Part shown: positions 15,535 to 24,193 of the stretch, in pieces
Numbering within the stretch: the stretch's first letter is position 1
Layout of the letters: every line of letters starts with the position of its first letter
Assembly (NCBI GenBank): GCA_949292215.1
Contig: CASEYW010000072.1
Coordinates: 1 to 35,557 of the forward strand
Source: an uncultured bacterium
GTDB lineage: Bacteria; Verrucomicrobiota; Lentisphaeria; Victivallales; UBA1829
DNA length: 35,557 nucleotides
Direction of reading: 5' to 3'
Notes under the pieces: model-generated
What the model was told of the DNA's origin: nothing
The model's input: only the letters and a program-made list of their open reading frames with translations
Database searches by the model: none
Made by a program: the position numbers and the translations under genes

Positions 15535-16498
15535 ACATCGTTCAAAACGCATTTTTCTATTTGCTTCTGTTCTTCTTATTCTGACTATTTTATTCGGACT
15601 GTTCAACGTGTTCTTTTTCATCCGATTTGAAACAAAGACTGAAATTCAGGAAGAACAACAGTGGATAGATAAAATGAAAAAGAAACCGGTCTACTCTGTT
15701 CTGATCTTTGGCGATTCCAGAGTCTACCGGGGAATCAATCCTGCTATCCTGGAAGAGCAATTGCATCTGCCCGTTTACAATGTGGGAGTTTCTTCCGCAG
15801 GAATGACAGCCACCATGTTTCGTTATTTTAATGACCACAAATTATCTCCGGAACCGGGATTGAAAATAGTAATTCTCGGAATCTCTCCGCACTCGCTGAA
15901 TCAAAAACAGCGCAACAATCGCCATTTCAACTATCTTCTGAAAAAAGCGGAACAGACTTCCCTGTTTCAGTTTGGGAAAATTGACTATCTCAAAATCTTT
16001 TTCACACCAATGGACAAACGGCGTTTCAAAAAAATCAGGTATAAAATTCTGAAAAAAGAAAAAAAAGGCATCTTCTTCTCTCTGGTTCCCATCTGGATCA
16101 ATGGCGCCTTTTTCCATGATGTCGATTACAAACAAAAGTGGTTCAACGATGGATTGACTCAATACCGGGAAAATACCGCCATTGGTAAATTTTCAGAAGA
16201 ATCTCTATCTGACCTATGTTCCTGGACCAGAAAATGGACTGAAAAAGGAATTCTGGTATTTGGACTTCGTCCTCCAACTTCCTCGCAAATGGAAGCCATT
16301 GAAAATCAGCTACCCGGTTATGATGAACAAAACGTCAAAACCAAGTTCGAACAAGCCGGAGGAATCTATTTGTCATTTCCGAAGGACGCTTATCAAACCT
16401 ATGATGCGTCCCATCTGAACTGGGAAAATGCGAATCGTTTCAGTAAAGATTTAACGGAAACAATCAAGCAGGAACTCATAAAACGAAAGAAGCTGTGA
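15509..16498 (+). CDS. Membrane-anchored SGNH-type acetyltransferase partner (AlgJ/DltD-like)
   Basis: 329 residues. The ATG at 15509 is preferred because GGGGAG is six bases upstream; an ATG at 15503 would touch that site. One N-terminal helix (about 15-38, FLFASVLLILTILFGLFNVFFF) anchors a periplasmic domain. The SGNH catalytic residues are visible: GDSR with Ser70 (block I), the Asn in YNVGVSSAGM (block II region), and the C-terminal DASH with Asp299 and His302. Such proteins receive the acyl group moved by an MBOAT protein and place it on the polysaccharide. It overlaps the MBOAT gene, and the two probably form a minimal O-acetylation module. Confidence 0.85.
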   Translation: MNLSISSSEHRSKRIFLFASVLLILTILFGLFNVFFFIRFETKTEIQEEQQWIDKMKKKPVYSVLIFGDSRVYRGINPAILEEQLHLPVYNVGVSSAGMTATMFRYFNDHKLSPEPGLKIVILGISPHSLNQKQRNNRHFNYLLKKAEQTSLFQFGKIDYLKIFFTPMDKRRFKKIRYKILKKEKKGIFFSLVPIWINGAFFHDVDYKQKWFNDGLTQYRENTAIGKFSEESLSDLCSWTRKWTEKGILVFGLRPPTSSQMEAIENQLPGYDEQNVKTKFEQAGGIYLSFPKDAYQTYDASHLNWENANRFSKDLTETIKQELIKRKKL

Positions 16499-16606
16499 TT
16501 CTCTGCTTCTCCGGCTGAAAATGGAAACAATCTGCGCTTTTCCGCCAGAAAACGTTCCTCATTCTCCAGGCAGAGGAGATTTCAGGCATTTGGATGTGCA
16601 TAACTG

Positions 16607-16876
16607 TCAGAAGATCGGACAATCCAGCAGTTTCCCCAGTCCATAACGGATCAGGAATCCGATGAAGCAACCGGAAAACAACCAGAAATAAAACTCGAAC
16701 GTTGCAAAGAAATCATCCCCGTGCTCTCCCTTCACCCAGCTGATCCAGTTCGGCTGACACAGAAATCGGAGTGTTTCCCAAAACGTCCCGTGCGGGTAAA
16801 ACAGCGGAAACAGAAGAATCAATGCTATCGCTCCGCCGATGACCGATCCTGCATTCAGAATCATATCCAAATCCAT
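16607..16876 (-). CDS. Small membrane protein of unknown function
   Basis: 89 residues, not recognised. Two hydrophobic segments are visible (about 8-28, GSVIGGAIALILLFPLFY, and 62-82), with a Trp- and Asp/Glu-rich loop between them. GGAG lies 8 bases before the ATG at 16876, within the end of acpS, and the gene starts 20 bases after the acpS stop, so it is likely the last gene of the purT operon. The 108 bases on to the convergent SGNH gene hold no good terminator. Confidence 0.6.
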   Translation of the reverse strand: MDLDMILNAGSVIGGAIALILLFPLFYPHGTFWETLRFLCQPNWISWVKGEHGDDFFATFEFYFWLFSGCFIGFLIRYGLGKLLDCPIF

Positions 16877-16896
16877 TTCGAAAACTCCATCATCTT

Positions 16897-17274
16897 TTAC
16901 CGTTCTGCAACAGCCATCGCGATTGCGTGTCCCCGTTCATGGCTGATGCTGATAAAAATCCGGACAATGCCATTCGACTCCATGGTCCGAAGTCCCGCAC
17001 CGGAAAGCCGCACCGACGGCGCCCCATTTTCATCCGCAACGATTTCGATGTCACGCCAGGCGCAACGAGCCCCCAGTCCGCATCCGAGCGATTTGGCAAC
17101 CGATTCCTTTGCCGCCCAGCGTCCCGCGATAAACTGAGTCCGGTCCCCTCGTCTGCGAGCCTCAGCGGATTCCGCATCCGTAAGAATATACTCCGTAAAA
17201 CGATCTCCATGACGGGCAATCACTTTTGCGATCCGTTCAATTTCAACGATATCCGTTCCAATTCCTGCAATCAT
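16897..17274 (-). CDS. acpS: Holo-[acyl-carrier-protein] synthase
   Basis: 125 residues, the usual AcpS size. It moves 4'-phosphopantetheine from CoA to the serine of acyl carrier protein in fatty acid synthesis, acting in the cytoplasm as a trimer. The signature GTDIVEIERI with the Mg-binding Asp8 is at the start, and FIAGRWAAKESVAKSLG contains the second Mg ligand Glu57. The C-terminal ISISHERGHAIAMAV is also typical. The start codon overlaps the radC stop as ATGA, so it is translationally coupled to radC. Confidence 0.95.
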   Translation of the reverse strand: MIAGIGTDIVEIERIAKVIARHGDRFTEYILTDAESAEARRRGDRTQFIAGRWAAKESVAKSLGCGLGARCAWRDIEIVADENGAPSVRLSGAGLRTMESNGIVRIFISISHERGHAIAMAVAER

Positions 17275-18245
17275 ACGTTTTCTCCGTCATCTTCTGATGG
17301 CTGCCGCGCGATCGTTTTCTTCGGCAGATTGCGCACCTCGCTGATCTGGAAATCGCGGTTTTTCGTCCGCGGCTTCACATGGCGCGGGCCATTCCCCCGG
17401 TCAAGCTCCCGGAGCGCCGCAAGACGCGCCAGTTCGACAAACGCATCGGCATCCTTTTCCTGCGAACTTTTCGCACTCTGCCCGGAAGCAGAATCGGATT
17501 CCGTTTTCTGCTCCGCCGCGCGCATTGACCCCGAAAGCGGTTGTGGCATCACACAAACCTGCCGCTCCGCTTCAATGCTGTAACAGGCATTGCGTGTAAC
17601 GATCAGATGATCCACAACATCAATCCGCATTGCGTCGGCGGCGACCTTGATTGCGCTCGTCAAAGCGAGATCGGCGGGAGAAGGCTTCGCCGTTCCGCTC
17701 GGGTGGTTGTGAATCAGCACAATTCCGCGCGCAGACATACTCAGCGCATGAGCCATCAACTGGCGGGGATGAATGAATAACTGGTCCACCGTGCCCTCCA
17801 CCAGAATTTCCGAACCAAGAATCTCATTTCGAGTGTTCAGGTAAATGACCATGAACACTTCGTTTTTCAATCCGGCAAGTTTCATTTTCGCATATTTCAA
17901 AACGTCTTCCGAAGATTCCACAATCTCCCTGCCCTCGATTCTCTCATACAAATAATCGGAGCAGAGGCCCTTGAGCAGACGAAGCAGAACGAAAGCATTC
18001 TTGCCGATTCCAGTGATCTCCAGCAGTTCCTCTTCCGTTGCATCCAGAATGCGGGAGATGCTGCCGAACTTCGCCATCATCTCTTTGGCGATCGGCTTGA
18101 CATCGCGGCGGGCGATCACGAATGTCAGAAGGAGCTCCAGTTTTTCATAAGCGAGCATTCCGTCATGTCCGGCTTTGAGGTACTTTGCACGGAGGCGCTC
18201 GCGATGACCGTCCATCGGGTTCATGTTCAATTTCTTTTCATTCAT
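17271..18245 (-). CDS. radC: RadC-family JAB-domain protein with C-terminal extension
   Basis: 324 residues from the ATG at 18245. Residues 10-100 are the UPF0758 N-terminal region with a helix-hairpin-helix (LLEITGIGKNAFVLL). Residues 105-230 are the JAB/MPN-like metalloprotease domain: Glu129, the zinc motif His179-Asn-His181-Pro-Ser-Gly with Asp192, and DHLIV with His213. Residues about 236-324 are an extra low-complexity tail rich in Ser, Glu, Lys and Arg that RadC normally lacks. The classical DNA-repair role of RadC has been withdrawn and its biochemical job is unknown. It follows the RNA methyltransferase by 17 bases. The Shine-Dalgarno is weak, and an ATG further in (18224) is possible. 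Confidence 0.9.
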   Translation of the reverse strand: MNEKKLNMNPMDGHRERLRAKYLKAGHDGMLAYEKLELLLTFVIARRDVKPIAKEMMAKFGSISRILDATEEELLEITGIGKNAFVLLRLLKGLCSDYLYERIEGREIVESSEDVLKYAKMKLAGLKNEVFMVIYLNTRNEILGSEILVEGTVDQLFIHPRQLMAHALSMSARGIVLIHNHPSGTAKPSPADLALTSAIKVAADAMRIDVVDHLIVTRNACYSIEAERQVCVMPQPLSGSMRAAEQKTESDSASGQSAKSSQEKDADAFVELARLAALRELDRGNGPRHVKPRTKNRDFQISEVRNLPKKTIARQPSEDDGENV

Positions 18246-18262
18246 CGGCAAAGGTCCCGGGT

Positions 18263-19462
18263 TCAGCGGTTCAACAGCGTCATAGATTCAAAATGGGATG
18301 TCGAAGGAAAGAGATCGAAAAGCCGTGAGGAAACGACCCGCCATCCCTGCGCACCAAGACGGGCCAGATCACGGGCAAGCGTGTCCGGCGCACAGGATAT
18401 ATAAATCAAATCTCTGACGGTCCCTGTCCCCAGAGCGTCAATCACTTTCTGCTCGAGTCCGGCACGGGGCGGATCGACCAGAAAAAGAGTCCGGCGGGAC
18501 GTCTTCAGCGGAAGCTGTCCGAGGGCTTTCACCGCATCTCCGGCAAGAAACTTGCAATGCTGCAACCCGTGTTCATGCAAATTCCGTTCCGCCGCAGCAA
18601 TTGATCCGGGATCAATTTCGACTCCATAAACCTTCCCGATCCCCGCCTCCACCGCAAGCACGGAAAAGACTCCGCAGCCGCAGTACAGCTCCACAAACAG
18701 TTCCGGCTTCAATTCGCCTGCGATCCGGATGAACTCCGCGGCCAGTCGCGACATCATTGCTGTATTGATCTGAAAAAAGGAAAAGCGCGGCACATGGAAA
18801 TCTCCGTAAGAAGGAATGGTATCCAGAAGCAACCCACCCTGCTCCTCCCGTTCCAGCAGAAGAGCGCCGTCATGTGGAGTGAAACGGAAGGTCAGAAAGG
18901 AAAGCCCCTCCGGAAGAGAATTGCGGAATTCAGCGGAAGAAAGCGTCTCCCTCATCAGACGGGAGATTTCGGGACGTGCCAGCAGGCAATCCCGCAGATC
19001 CAGAACCGTCCGATTGTCATCCATCCGGTATCCGGTTTTCACTTCCGTGGCGTTTTTTTCGGCAGTCAGCTTGATCTTGTTGCGCCATCCGGTCCGCTGT
19101 GCAGCCCCGACGGGAGCAGAAATCTTCTCCTCCGTCACGACTCCGGAGTGCTGAAGAAAACGTTCAAACTGTCTCTGTTTCCATGCCAGCTCCACGGAAT
19201 AGTCCACCTGCGCATAGGAACACCCGGGACAGCTCCGGTTCGCGGCAAAAGGACAGACCGGCACAATCCGATCCGGTGAAGGCTTCACGATCTCAACGAT
19301 CTCCGCCTCCGCATACGATTTCTTTTCCTGTTTAAGAACCGCACGCAACCGATCCCCGGGAACCCCGCCGCGAATGAAACAGCGTTTCCCGGAAGGCATG
19401 GTCGCCACGGACTTGCCTCCGTATGCAAACGCATCCGGCTCTAGAAGCAATTCTGAAGACAT
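18263..19462 (-). CDS. rlmD: RumA/TrmA-family RNA (uracil-5-)-methyltransferase
   Basis: 399 residues from the ATG at 19462; an upstream TTG frame overlaps the previous gene and is rejected. It methylates a uracil C5 in rRNA or tRNA using S-adenosylmethionine. An N-terminal TRAM domain (residues 3-60, AYGGKSVA and VPGD) is followed by the [4Fe-4S] ligands Cys70, Cys78 and Cys81, with the fourth in LRDCLLA. The SAM site is VELYCGCGVFS, and the catalytic end is VDPPRAGL followed by YISCAPDTLARDL, whose Cys forms the covalent adduct. The TRAM plus Fe-S layout favours RlmD/RlmCD over TrmA, but the exact uracil target is not certain. Confidence 0.9.
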   Translation of the reverse strand: MSSELLLEPDAFAYGGKSVATMPSGKRCFIRGGVPGDRLRAVLKQEKKSYAEAEIVEIVKPSPDRIVPVCPFAANRSCPGCSYAQVDYSVELAWKQRQFERFLQHSGVVTEEKISAPVGAAQRTGWRNKIKLTAEKNATEVKTGYRMDDNRTVLDLRDCLLARPEISRLMRETLSSAEFRNSLPEGLSFLTFRFTPHDGALLLEREEQGGLLLDTIPSYGDFHVPRFSFFQINTAMMSRLAAEFIRIAGELKPELFVELYCGCGVFSVLAVEAGIGKVYGVEIDPGSIAAAERNLHEHGLQHCKFLAGDAVKALGQLPLKTSRRTLFLVDPPRAGLEQKVIDALGTGTVRDLIYISCAPDTLARDLARLGAQGWRVVSSRLFDLFPSTSHFESMTLLNR

Positions 19463-19490
19463 TGTTCTTTTACTTTCCTGTCTGGAACGC

Positions 19491-20714
19491 TCAACGCATT
19501 CCGGCTTCCACAATCATCATTTTCCGCCAGCGCTTGCGAATGCTATGCAAAGAATAGAGAGCACCCCGTGAATCCAGTACGATCACTTCACCGGGAGATG
19601 GACCGCAGAACAGTGCCAGAGTCTTTCCCGATGTCACAGGACGCAGATTCTTCGGATCGCAATACGACAGATCCTCAAACGTATTCGGGTCCAGGCGGTA
19701 AAGGCGGTTCCGGAGAAGACGACCGCAGAACAGCGCCTTGTCTTTCGGATTGCAGGCGATCTCTCCGGAAGAGTCGTCTGCCACCTCCTTGACTCCCTGT
19801 TCCATTGCCAGAAACACCTTTGATTTGCCAAATCCGGTTCCGGTGGAGTAAAAAAGAAGAGACGCATCCGGAGCCCCCTGAACCATCCGGTAAAGACGAG
19901 TTCCGGCAGGCAGCTTGACAGAACGGACTTCCCGGAAAGAATCCGGATCGAAAAAACGAATGGCATCATCGGAAGCGGCAATCAGAAGTTTTCCGTCTCC
20001 GGAGAGCTCCAGACGGGGCGACGGACCCGCAGTAAACGTCTTTTTCTCCGTTCCGCCCGGCAGGAACACCTCGACAGCCCCATTCGCGGAAGCGGCATAA
20101 ATCCGCCCTCCGCGGACCAGAAACGAAACCGGTTTTTCCGCTGGAACAAAAGCCGTCTCCTTTCCGGTATTCAGATCCAGAACGACATATCCGGATGGCT
20201 GAGACAGCACCTCCTGAGCCTCTGCAAAACAAACCGCAGTCATCGCGGCGGGATCAAGCGCTATGCTCGTGATTTTCCGTCCGATCTCAAAGACCCGGAG
20301 AATGCGGCGTCCCGCTGTATCGATAATAAGAAGACGTCCGCCATAAGGCCCCTTCCCGATGGTCCCCGTCTCCTCCAGACAGATAATCACACTCCGGTCC
20401 GGTGCGGAAACCACAGACCGCAAACGCAGCGAACCAGCCCCCGTTGGATTCCAGGCGGGAGTCCAGTGAATATCCTTTTCCGGCTCACCGAAGCGGGCAG
20501 CAAAAGCAGTGGGAGCGCTGCTGCCCTTTTTCCCCTGTTTCAAGGGCAGCAGCTCCTCAATGCGGAGATTGCTTCTGTCAACCTGAATGACAGGACGTTC
20601 CCGCAGATTCTCATGGGGAATCTTCACTTTCAGAGAGGATTCCCCGGCGCAGCAGAAAACGACCCCTGCCAGGCCACAAACCACCAGCAGAGAACTCAAA
20701 CCGATACGACGCAT
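19491..20714 (-). CDS. Secreted beta-propeller-like protein of unknown function
   Basis: 407 residues from the ATG at 20714, which has AAAGGTGG nine bases upstream. The N-terminus is a signal peptide (MRRIGLSSLLVVCGLAGVVF, then CCAGES). The body shows several repeats of the type GRLLIIDTAGRRIL, GYVVLDLNTGKET, GAVEVFLPGG, DDAIRFFDPDSF and NRLYRLDPNTFE, which is the strand pattern of WD40/YVTN-like propellers. It probably binds a partner or cell-envelope polymer in the periplasm. It lies between purT (43 bases) and the RNA methyltransferase (28 bases) in one operon with no obvious functional link. Confidence 0.65.
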   Translation of the reverse strand: MRRIGLSSLLVVCGLAGVVFCCAGESSLKVKIPHENLRERPVIQVDRSNLRIEELLPLKQGKKGSSAPTAFAARFGEPEKDIHWTPAWNPTGAGSLRLRSVVSAPDRSVIICLEETGTIGKGPYGGRLLIIDTAGRRILRVFEIGRKITSIALDPAAMTAVCFAEAQEVLSQPSGYVVLDLNTGKETAFVPAEKPVSFLVRGGRIYAASANGAVEVFLPGGTEKKTFTAGPSPRLELSGDGKLLIAASDDAIRFFDPDSFREVRSVKLPAGTRLYRMVQGAPDASLLFYSTGTGFGKSKVFLAMEQGVKEVADDSSGEIACNPKDKALFCGRLLRNRLYRLDPNTFEDLSYCDPKNLRPVTSGKTLALFCGPSPGEVIVLDSRGALYSLHSIRKRWRKMMIVEAGMR

Positions 20715-20757
20715 AACCACCCACCACCTTTCCAGCAATACCCGAAAACCGGACCGG

Positions 20758-21939
20758 TTACAGTTTTACCGTCAGAGCCGCTCTCATCCGCTCTACTTTT
20801 GCAAGTGCCTTCTCCACGGATTCGTCTCTTGCCAGAAGAACGCCGAGCCTGCGGTGTCCATTCAGCTCTCCTTTTCCGAAGATTCTCATGCTTGTATCCT
20901 TCTCCGCGAGCACCTGTTCCAGATTGCCGAAGGCAACATGGCTGGAATGCCCGTCCACGACGATCGCCTTCGAAGCCGAAGGCCCGTGGAATGCGATGTT
21001 CGGAATCGGCAGTCCAAGAATTGCACGGACATGCAGAGCAAATTCGGAAAGATCCTGAGAAATCAGCGTGACCATTCCCGTGTCATGCGGACGGGGACTG
21101 ATCTCGCTGAAAATGACATTGTCCCCTTTGACAAACATCTCCACACCGAAGATACCGCGCCCGCCGATGGCATCCGTGATTTTCCGGGCGATCTCCTCCG
21201 CTTTTGCAAGAGCGGTTTCGCTCATTGCCTGCGGCTGCCAGGACTCCTGATAATCCCCGTTGACCTGATGATGTCCGACCGGCTTCAGGAAGGAAGTCCC
21301 CCCGACATGGCGGACCGTCAGCAGAGTAATCTCATAATCAAAATCGACAAAACCTTCCACAATCACTTTTCCAGCACCGGCGCGTCCTCCCTCCTGCGCG
21401 GTTTTCCAGGAGGTATCAATATCCCCTTCCGTCCGGACGACACTCTGGCCGTGTCCGGAGGAACTCATAACCGGTTTGACCACGCAGGGGATCCCGATCT
21501 CTTTGACCGCACTGCGGTATTCCTCTTCCGTGGATGCGAAGCGATAGGGAGAAGTCGGCAGTCCAAGTTCCTCCGCCGCAAGCCGGCGGATGCCTTCCCG
21601 GTTCATCGTCAGGAATGTAGCCCTCGCGTTCGGGATGACATGCCATCCTTCCTGTTCCAGCTTCAGCAGTTCCGGTGTTGCAATAGCTTCGATTTCCGGG
21701 ACAATGAGATCCGGTTTTTCCATCTCGACCAGTTTTCTGAGAGCGGCGGCATCCAGCATGTTGATGGTATAACTCCGGTGCGCGACCTGCATCGCGGGCG
21801 CATTCTCATACCGGTCCACGGCAACGACTTCCACGCCGAGACGCTGCATTTCAATCGTAACTTCCTTCCCCAGTTCCCCGGAGCCCAACAGCATTACTTT
21901 TACCGCGCTGGCGGTCAGCGCCGTTCCCAATTCAGCCAT
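20758..21939 (-). CDS. purT: Formate-dependent phosphoribosylglycinamide formyltransferase
   Basis: 393 residues, matching the usual PurT length. The enzyme uses ATP and formate to make formyl-GAR in the third step of purine synthesis, which suits a formate-producing fermenter. The ATP-grasp fold is visible: GSGELGKEV at the nucleotide-binding start, [30 protein letters not shown] and the metal-binding [22 protein letters not shown] lies six bases before the ATG. It is the first gene of a six-gene leftward operon that runs through to 16607. Confidence 0.96.
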   Translation of the reverse strand: MAELGTALTASAVKVMLLGSGELGKEVTIEMQRLGVEVVAVDRYENAPAMQVAHRSYTINMLDAAALRKLVEMEKPDLIVPEIEAIATPELLKLEQEGWHVIPNARATFLTMNREGIRRLAAEELGLPTSPYRFASTEEEYRSAVKEIGIPCVVKPVMSSSGHGQSVVRTEGDIDTSWKTAQEGGRAGAGKVIVEGFVDFDYEITLLTVRHVGGTSFLKPVGHHQVNGDYQESWQPQAMSETALAKAEEIARKITDAIGGRGIFGVEMFVKGDNVIFSEISPRPHDTGMVTLISQDLSEFALHVRAILGLPIPNIAFHGPSASKAIVVDGHSSHVAFGNLEQVLAEKDTSMRIFGKGELNGHRRLGVLLARDESVEKALAKVERMRAALTVKL

Positions 21940-21979
21940 TCCAAACCTCCCTGATTAGATAGAAAAAACGGTTTGGATG

Positions 21980-22008
21980 AATATAAGGATTTTCCTTGAT
22001 TTTTTCAA
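21980..22008 (-). promoter_or_regulatory. Promoter of the purT operon
   Basis: On the minus strand TTGAAA (22003-22008) and TATATT (21980-21985) are separated by 17 bases, about 40 bases ahead of purT. Confidence 0.65.
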
Positions 22009-22143
22009 GCGGGAAACACAAAAAAAGCGCAGGTTTTGTCGTTCCGCTCCCTCAGGAATTTCAACGGAAAAAATGCAATCCGTCCACGCCCTTCGCAGCA
22101 GCGGGATTCGGAATTTTTTTCGGAGACAAACCATTTCCGGAAT

Positions 22144-22172
22144 TTGCTTTTCTCCATTTTCTGTGTTATAAT
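22144..22172 (+). promoter_or_regulatory. Promoter of the rightward 22205 gene cluster
   Basis: TTGCTT (22144-22149) and a perfect TATAAT (22167-22172) are 17 bases apart, with the GGAGG of the next gene 20 bases further on. It is divergent from the purT promoter. Confidence 0.65.
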
Positions 22173-22204
22173 GAACCCATTGCCATCATCAGGAGGAATG
22201 ATTC

Positions 22205-23392
22205 ATGATACGCTATGCACTCTTTCTTTTTCTGCTTCCGGTTCTCCTCTGCGCAGGGAAACTGGAAGATTTCGCCGACGATGTGGAATATCTGGACAAA
22301 TCGTACAAAGAGATGGAGAACCTCCCGACCACTTCCGCCTACAAGATAGAATACCGGAAACGGATCGTCGGAGCAAGAAACCGCGCATATGAACTCCAGC
22401 GGGCACTTGAAAAACTCGGGATCACCAGAACGTCGCTGCCCACCACTCTGAACAAAATGATCAGCTGCATGGATATCGACGGAGTCACAAGACGTAAAGT
22501 CTCCGTCCAGGCGGGAGATATCGGCACGCATGCAAACGAACTGAGGCGCCAGATTGCCTATCTCCAGGAACTGAACTACTCTTTTGAAGCCAATACATTC
22601 GAAGATCCTTATCCGGAATCCGGGACTTATGAGGCAGTCCACCGTTTCGAATCCCTCTTGAAATCCGCGTATTGGATCACACAGGGCAAGGGATACGTGA
22701 ATGAAGGCATGCAAAAAAAGTATGAAGAGACCTTTTCCGATCTGAAGACACTCGGAAAAACAATGAGCATGCAGATTCAGAAACGAAAGCTGAAACTCCC
22801 TCCGGGCTTCAATCTTATGAAAAATCTGGAAGCATTCCACACTGCGGCGGAAAAAATCCTTGCCGTCCGGAACCGGCGGGACGCGGCAAACAGCAAAAAA
22901 CTGAAACGTCTGATCGTTGAAAAAAGCTACAAAGAAGCTGTAAATACCGCGAAATATGCCGCAGAACGTCTTGAAAACGAGATTGAGTTCCTGAAGCGCG
23001 CCAACTTCAATATGCGGGTCCGGAAGGAAAATCTTCAACTCGCGACCGAGCAAACGGCATCATCTGAAGATGAAATCACAAACTCGCCGAAGCAGCTCTC
23101 CTTTGCCGAGCTGTGGAAAAAATATACGCAAGCCAAAGAAAAAGTCTTCCGTTCGGAAAGCAAACTGCGCGGAGTTTCGGAAACATTCTTCACCAGTTAC
23201 CGGAAACTCCTGACGACTCCCCAGCAGGAAGAACTGGACGCTCTCCAGCAGAAATTCCTGAAGGAAGAACTTTCCCCGGAACTTGCGCGCAGCATGGCTG
23301 TCAAAACAATTCATACCAAGTACAGATTCCGCCAGAAGGAATACACGGCCTCCATTCTGACGGACATTCTGAAGAGAAACGGTCTTTTATAA
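22205..23392 (+). CDS. Secreted helical protein of unknown function
   Basis: 395 residues, not recognised. A signal peptide is clear (MIRYALFLFLLPVLLCAG), with AGGAGG eight bases upstream of the ATG. The mature part is almost wholly predicted helix and coiled coil: Lys/Glu-rich segments such as KKLKRLIVEKSYKEAV, then RLENEIEFLKRA and ELDALQQKFLKEEL. A periplasmic or envelope-attached structural role is plausible. It is followed after 11 bases by the LOG-family gene. Confidence 0.7.
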   Translation: MIRYALFLFLLPVLLCAGKLEDFADDVEYLDKSYKEMENLPTTSAYKIEYRKRIVGARNRAYELQRALEKLGITRTSLPTTLNKMISCMDIDGVTRRKVSVQAGDIGTHANELRRQIAYLQELNYSFEANTFEDPYPESGTYEAVHRFESLLKSAYWITQGKGYVNEGMQKKYEETFSDLKTLGKTMSMQIQKRKLKLPPGFNLMKNLEAFHTAAEKILAVRNRRDAANSKKLKRLIVEKSYKEAVNTAKYAAERLENEIEFLKRANFNMRVRKENLQLATEQTASSEDEITNSPKQLSFAELWKKYTQAKEKVFRSESKLRGVSETFFTSYRKLLTTPQQEELDALQQKFLKEELSPELARSMAVKTIHTKYRFRQKEYTASILTDILKRNGLL

Positions 23393-23403
23393 GGAGTCAT
23401 CCC

Positions 23404-24114
23404 ATGGAGGAAAATAAGAATCAGGACCTTCCGTTCATCGGCCCCATTTGTTCCTTCCCGGACTATACGCGGGAGGAACCGTGGCGCATTTTCAGAATCA
23501 TGGCGGAACTGGTTGACTCGTTTGAAACGATGTCAAAACAGGGACCGCTGGTCACAATTTTCGGATCGGCACGGACAAAACCGGGAACGCCGCATTACGA
23601 ATCCGCCAGAAAGCTCGGAAATCTTCTTGCAGAAGCCGGATACGGCGTTCTCACCGGAGGCGGACCAGGCATCATGCAGGCAGGAAACGAAGGAGCTTAT
23701 GAGAAAAAAGGGATTTCCGTCGGACTCAACATCACGCTGCCGATGGAACAGCACCCGAACCGATTTCAGACGACAAGTCTGGACTTCCGCTATTTTTTTG
23801 TCCGAAAGGTCTGTTTTCTGAAATATTCGGTGGCAATTGTCGTCTACCCGGGCGGCTTCGGGACCTTCGACGAATTCAGCGAAGCTCTGACTCTGATGCA
23901 GACAAATAAAATCCGACGCGTACCACTGGTCGTTGTCGGAAGAACGTTCTGGGAGCCGCTGATGGAGTGGTTCCGTGTCAGTCTGGTCAAGGAAGGAATG
24001 ATCCACGAAGACGATATGAAAATCTTCAAAGTGGTGGATTCCGCGGAAGAAGCCTTCGCGTTCATCAAACGCTGCCACAGCCGCGGCATCACCACAACCG
24101 TGATGGAGGACTGA
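23404..24114 (+). CDS. LOG-family (TIGR00730-type) nucleoside monophosphate phosphoribohydrolase
   Basis: 236 residues from the ATG at 23404, with AAGGAG seven bases upstream. The LOG fold is clear: GSARTKPGTPHYESARKLG, TGGGPGIMQAGNEGAYE, Arg134-Lys135 in FVRKVCF, and the signature PGGFGTFDE (149-157) with the catalytic Glu157. Family members release a base from nucleoside 5'-monophosphates; the cytokinin role is a plant feature, and the bacterial substrate may be AMP, IMP or another nucleotide. The N-terminal 45 residues are an extension with DYTREEPWRIFRIM, common in the longer LOG subgroup. Confidence 0.9.
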   Translation: MEENKNQDLPFIGPICSFPDYTREEPWRIFRIMAELVDSFETMSKQGPLVTIFGSARTKPGTPHYESARKLGNLLAEAGYGVLTGGGPGIMQAGNEGAYEKKGISVGLNITLPMEQHPNRFQTTSLDFRYFFVRKVCFLKYSVAIVVYPGGFGTFDEFSEALTLMQTNKIRRVPLVVVGRTFWEPLMEWFRVSLVKEGMIHEDDMKIFKVVDSAEEAFAFIKRCHSRGITTTVMED

Positions 24115-24127
24115 TCCCCGATGTTCC

Positions 24128-24166
24128 GCGGCGATCCGCCATCCCAATCGCCGCATCCGCGTTTTT
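24128..24166 (+). terminator. Hairpin and T-run between LOG and rmuC
   Basis: GCGGCGAT (24128-24135) pairs perfectly with ATCGCCGC (24147-24154) around an 11-base loop, and TTTTT follows at 24162-24166 after a 7-base gap. The spacing makes it a weak or partial terminator. Confidence 0.35.
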
Positions 24167-24193
24167 CAACCTTATGAACCCAAGAGGACTTTC

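Noticed and set aside
16499..16606. Possible bidirectional terminator between the SGNH and small membrane protein genes
   Set aside because: The TCTCC/GGAGA and GGAAA/TTTCC pairings are short and no T-run follows either.
20587..21954. 455-codon plus-strand frame over purT
   Set aside because: Shadow of purT, whose motifs and ribosome binding site are convincing on the minus strand.
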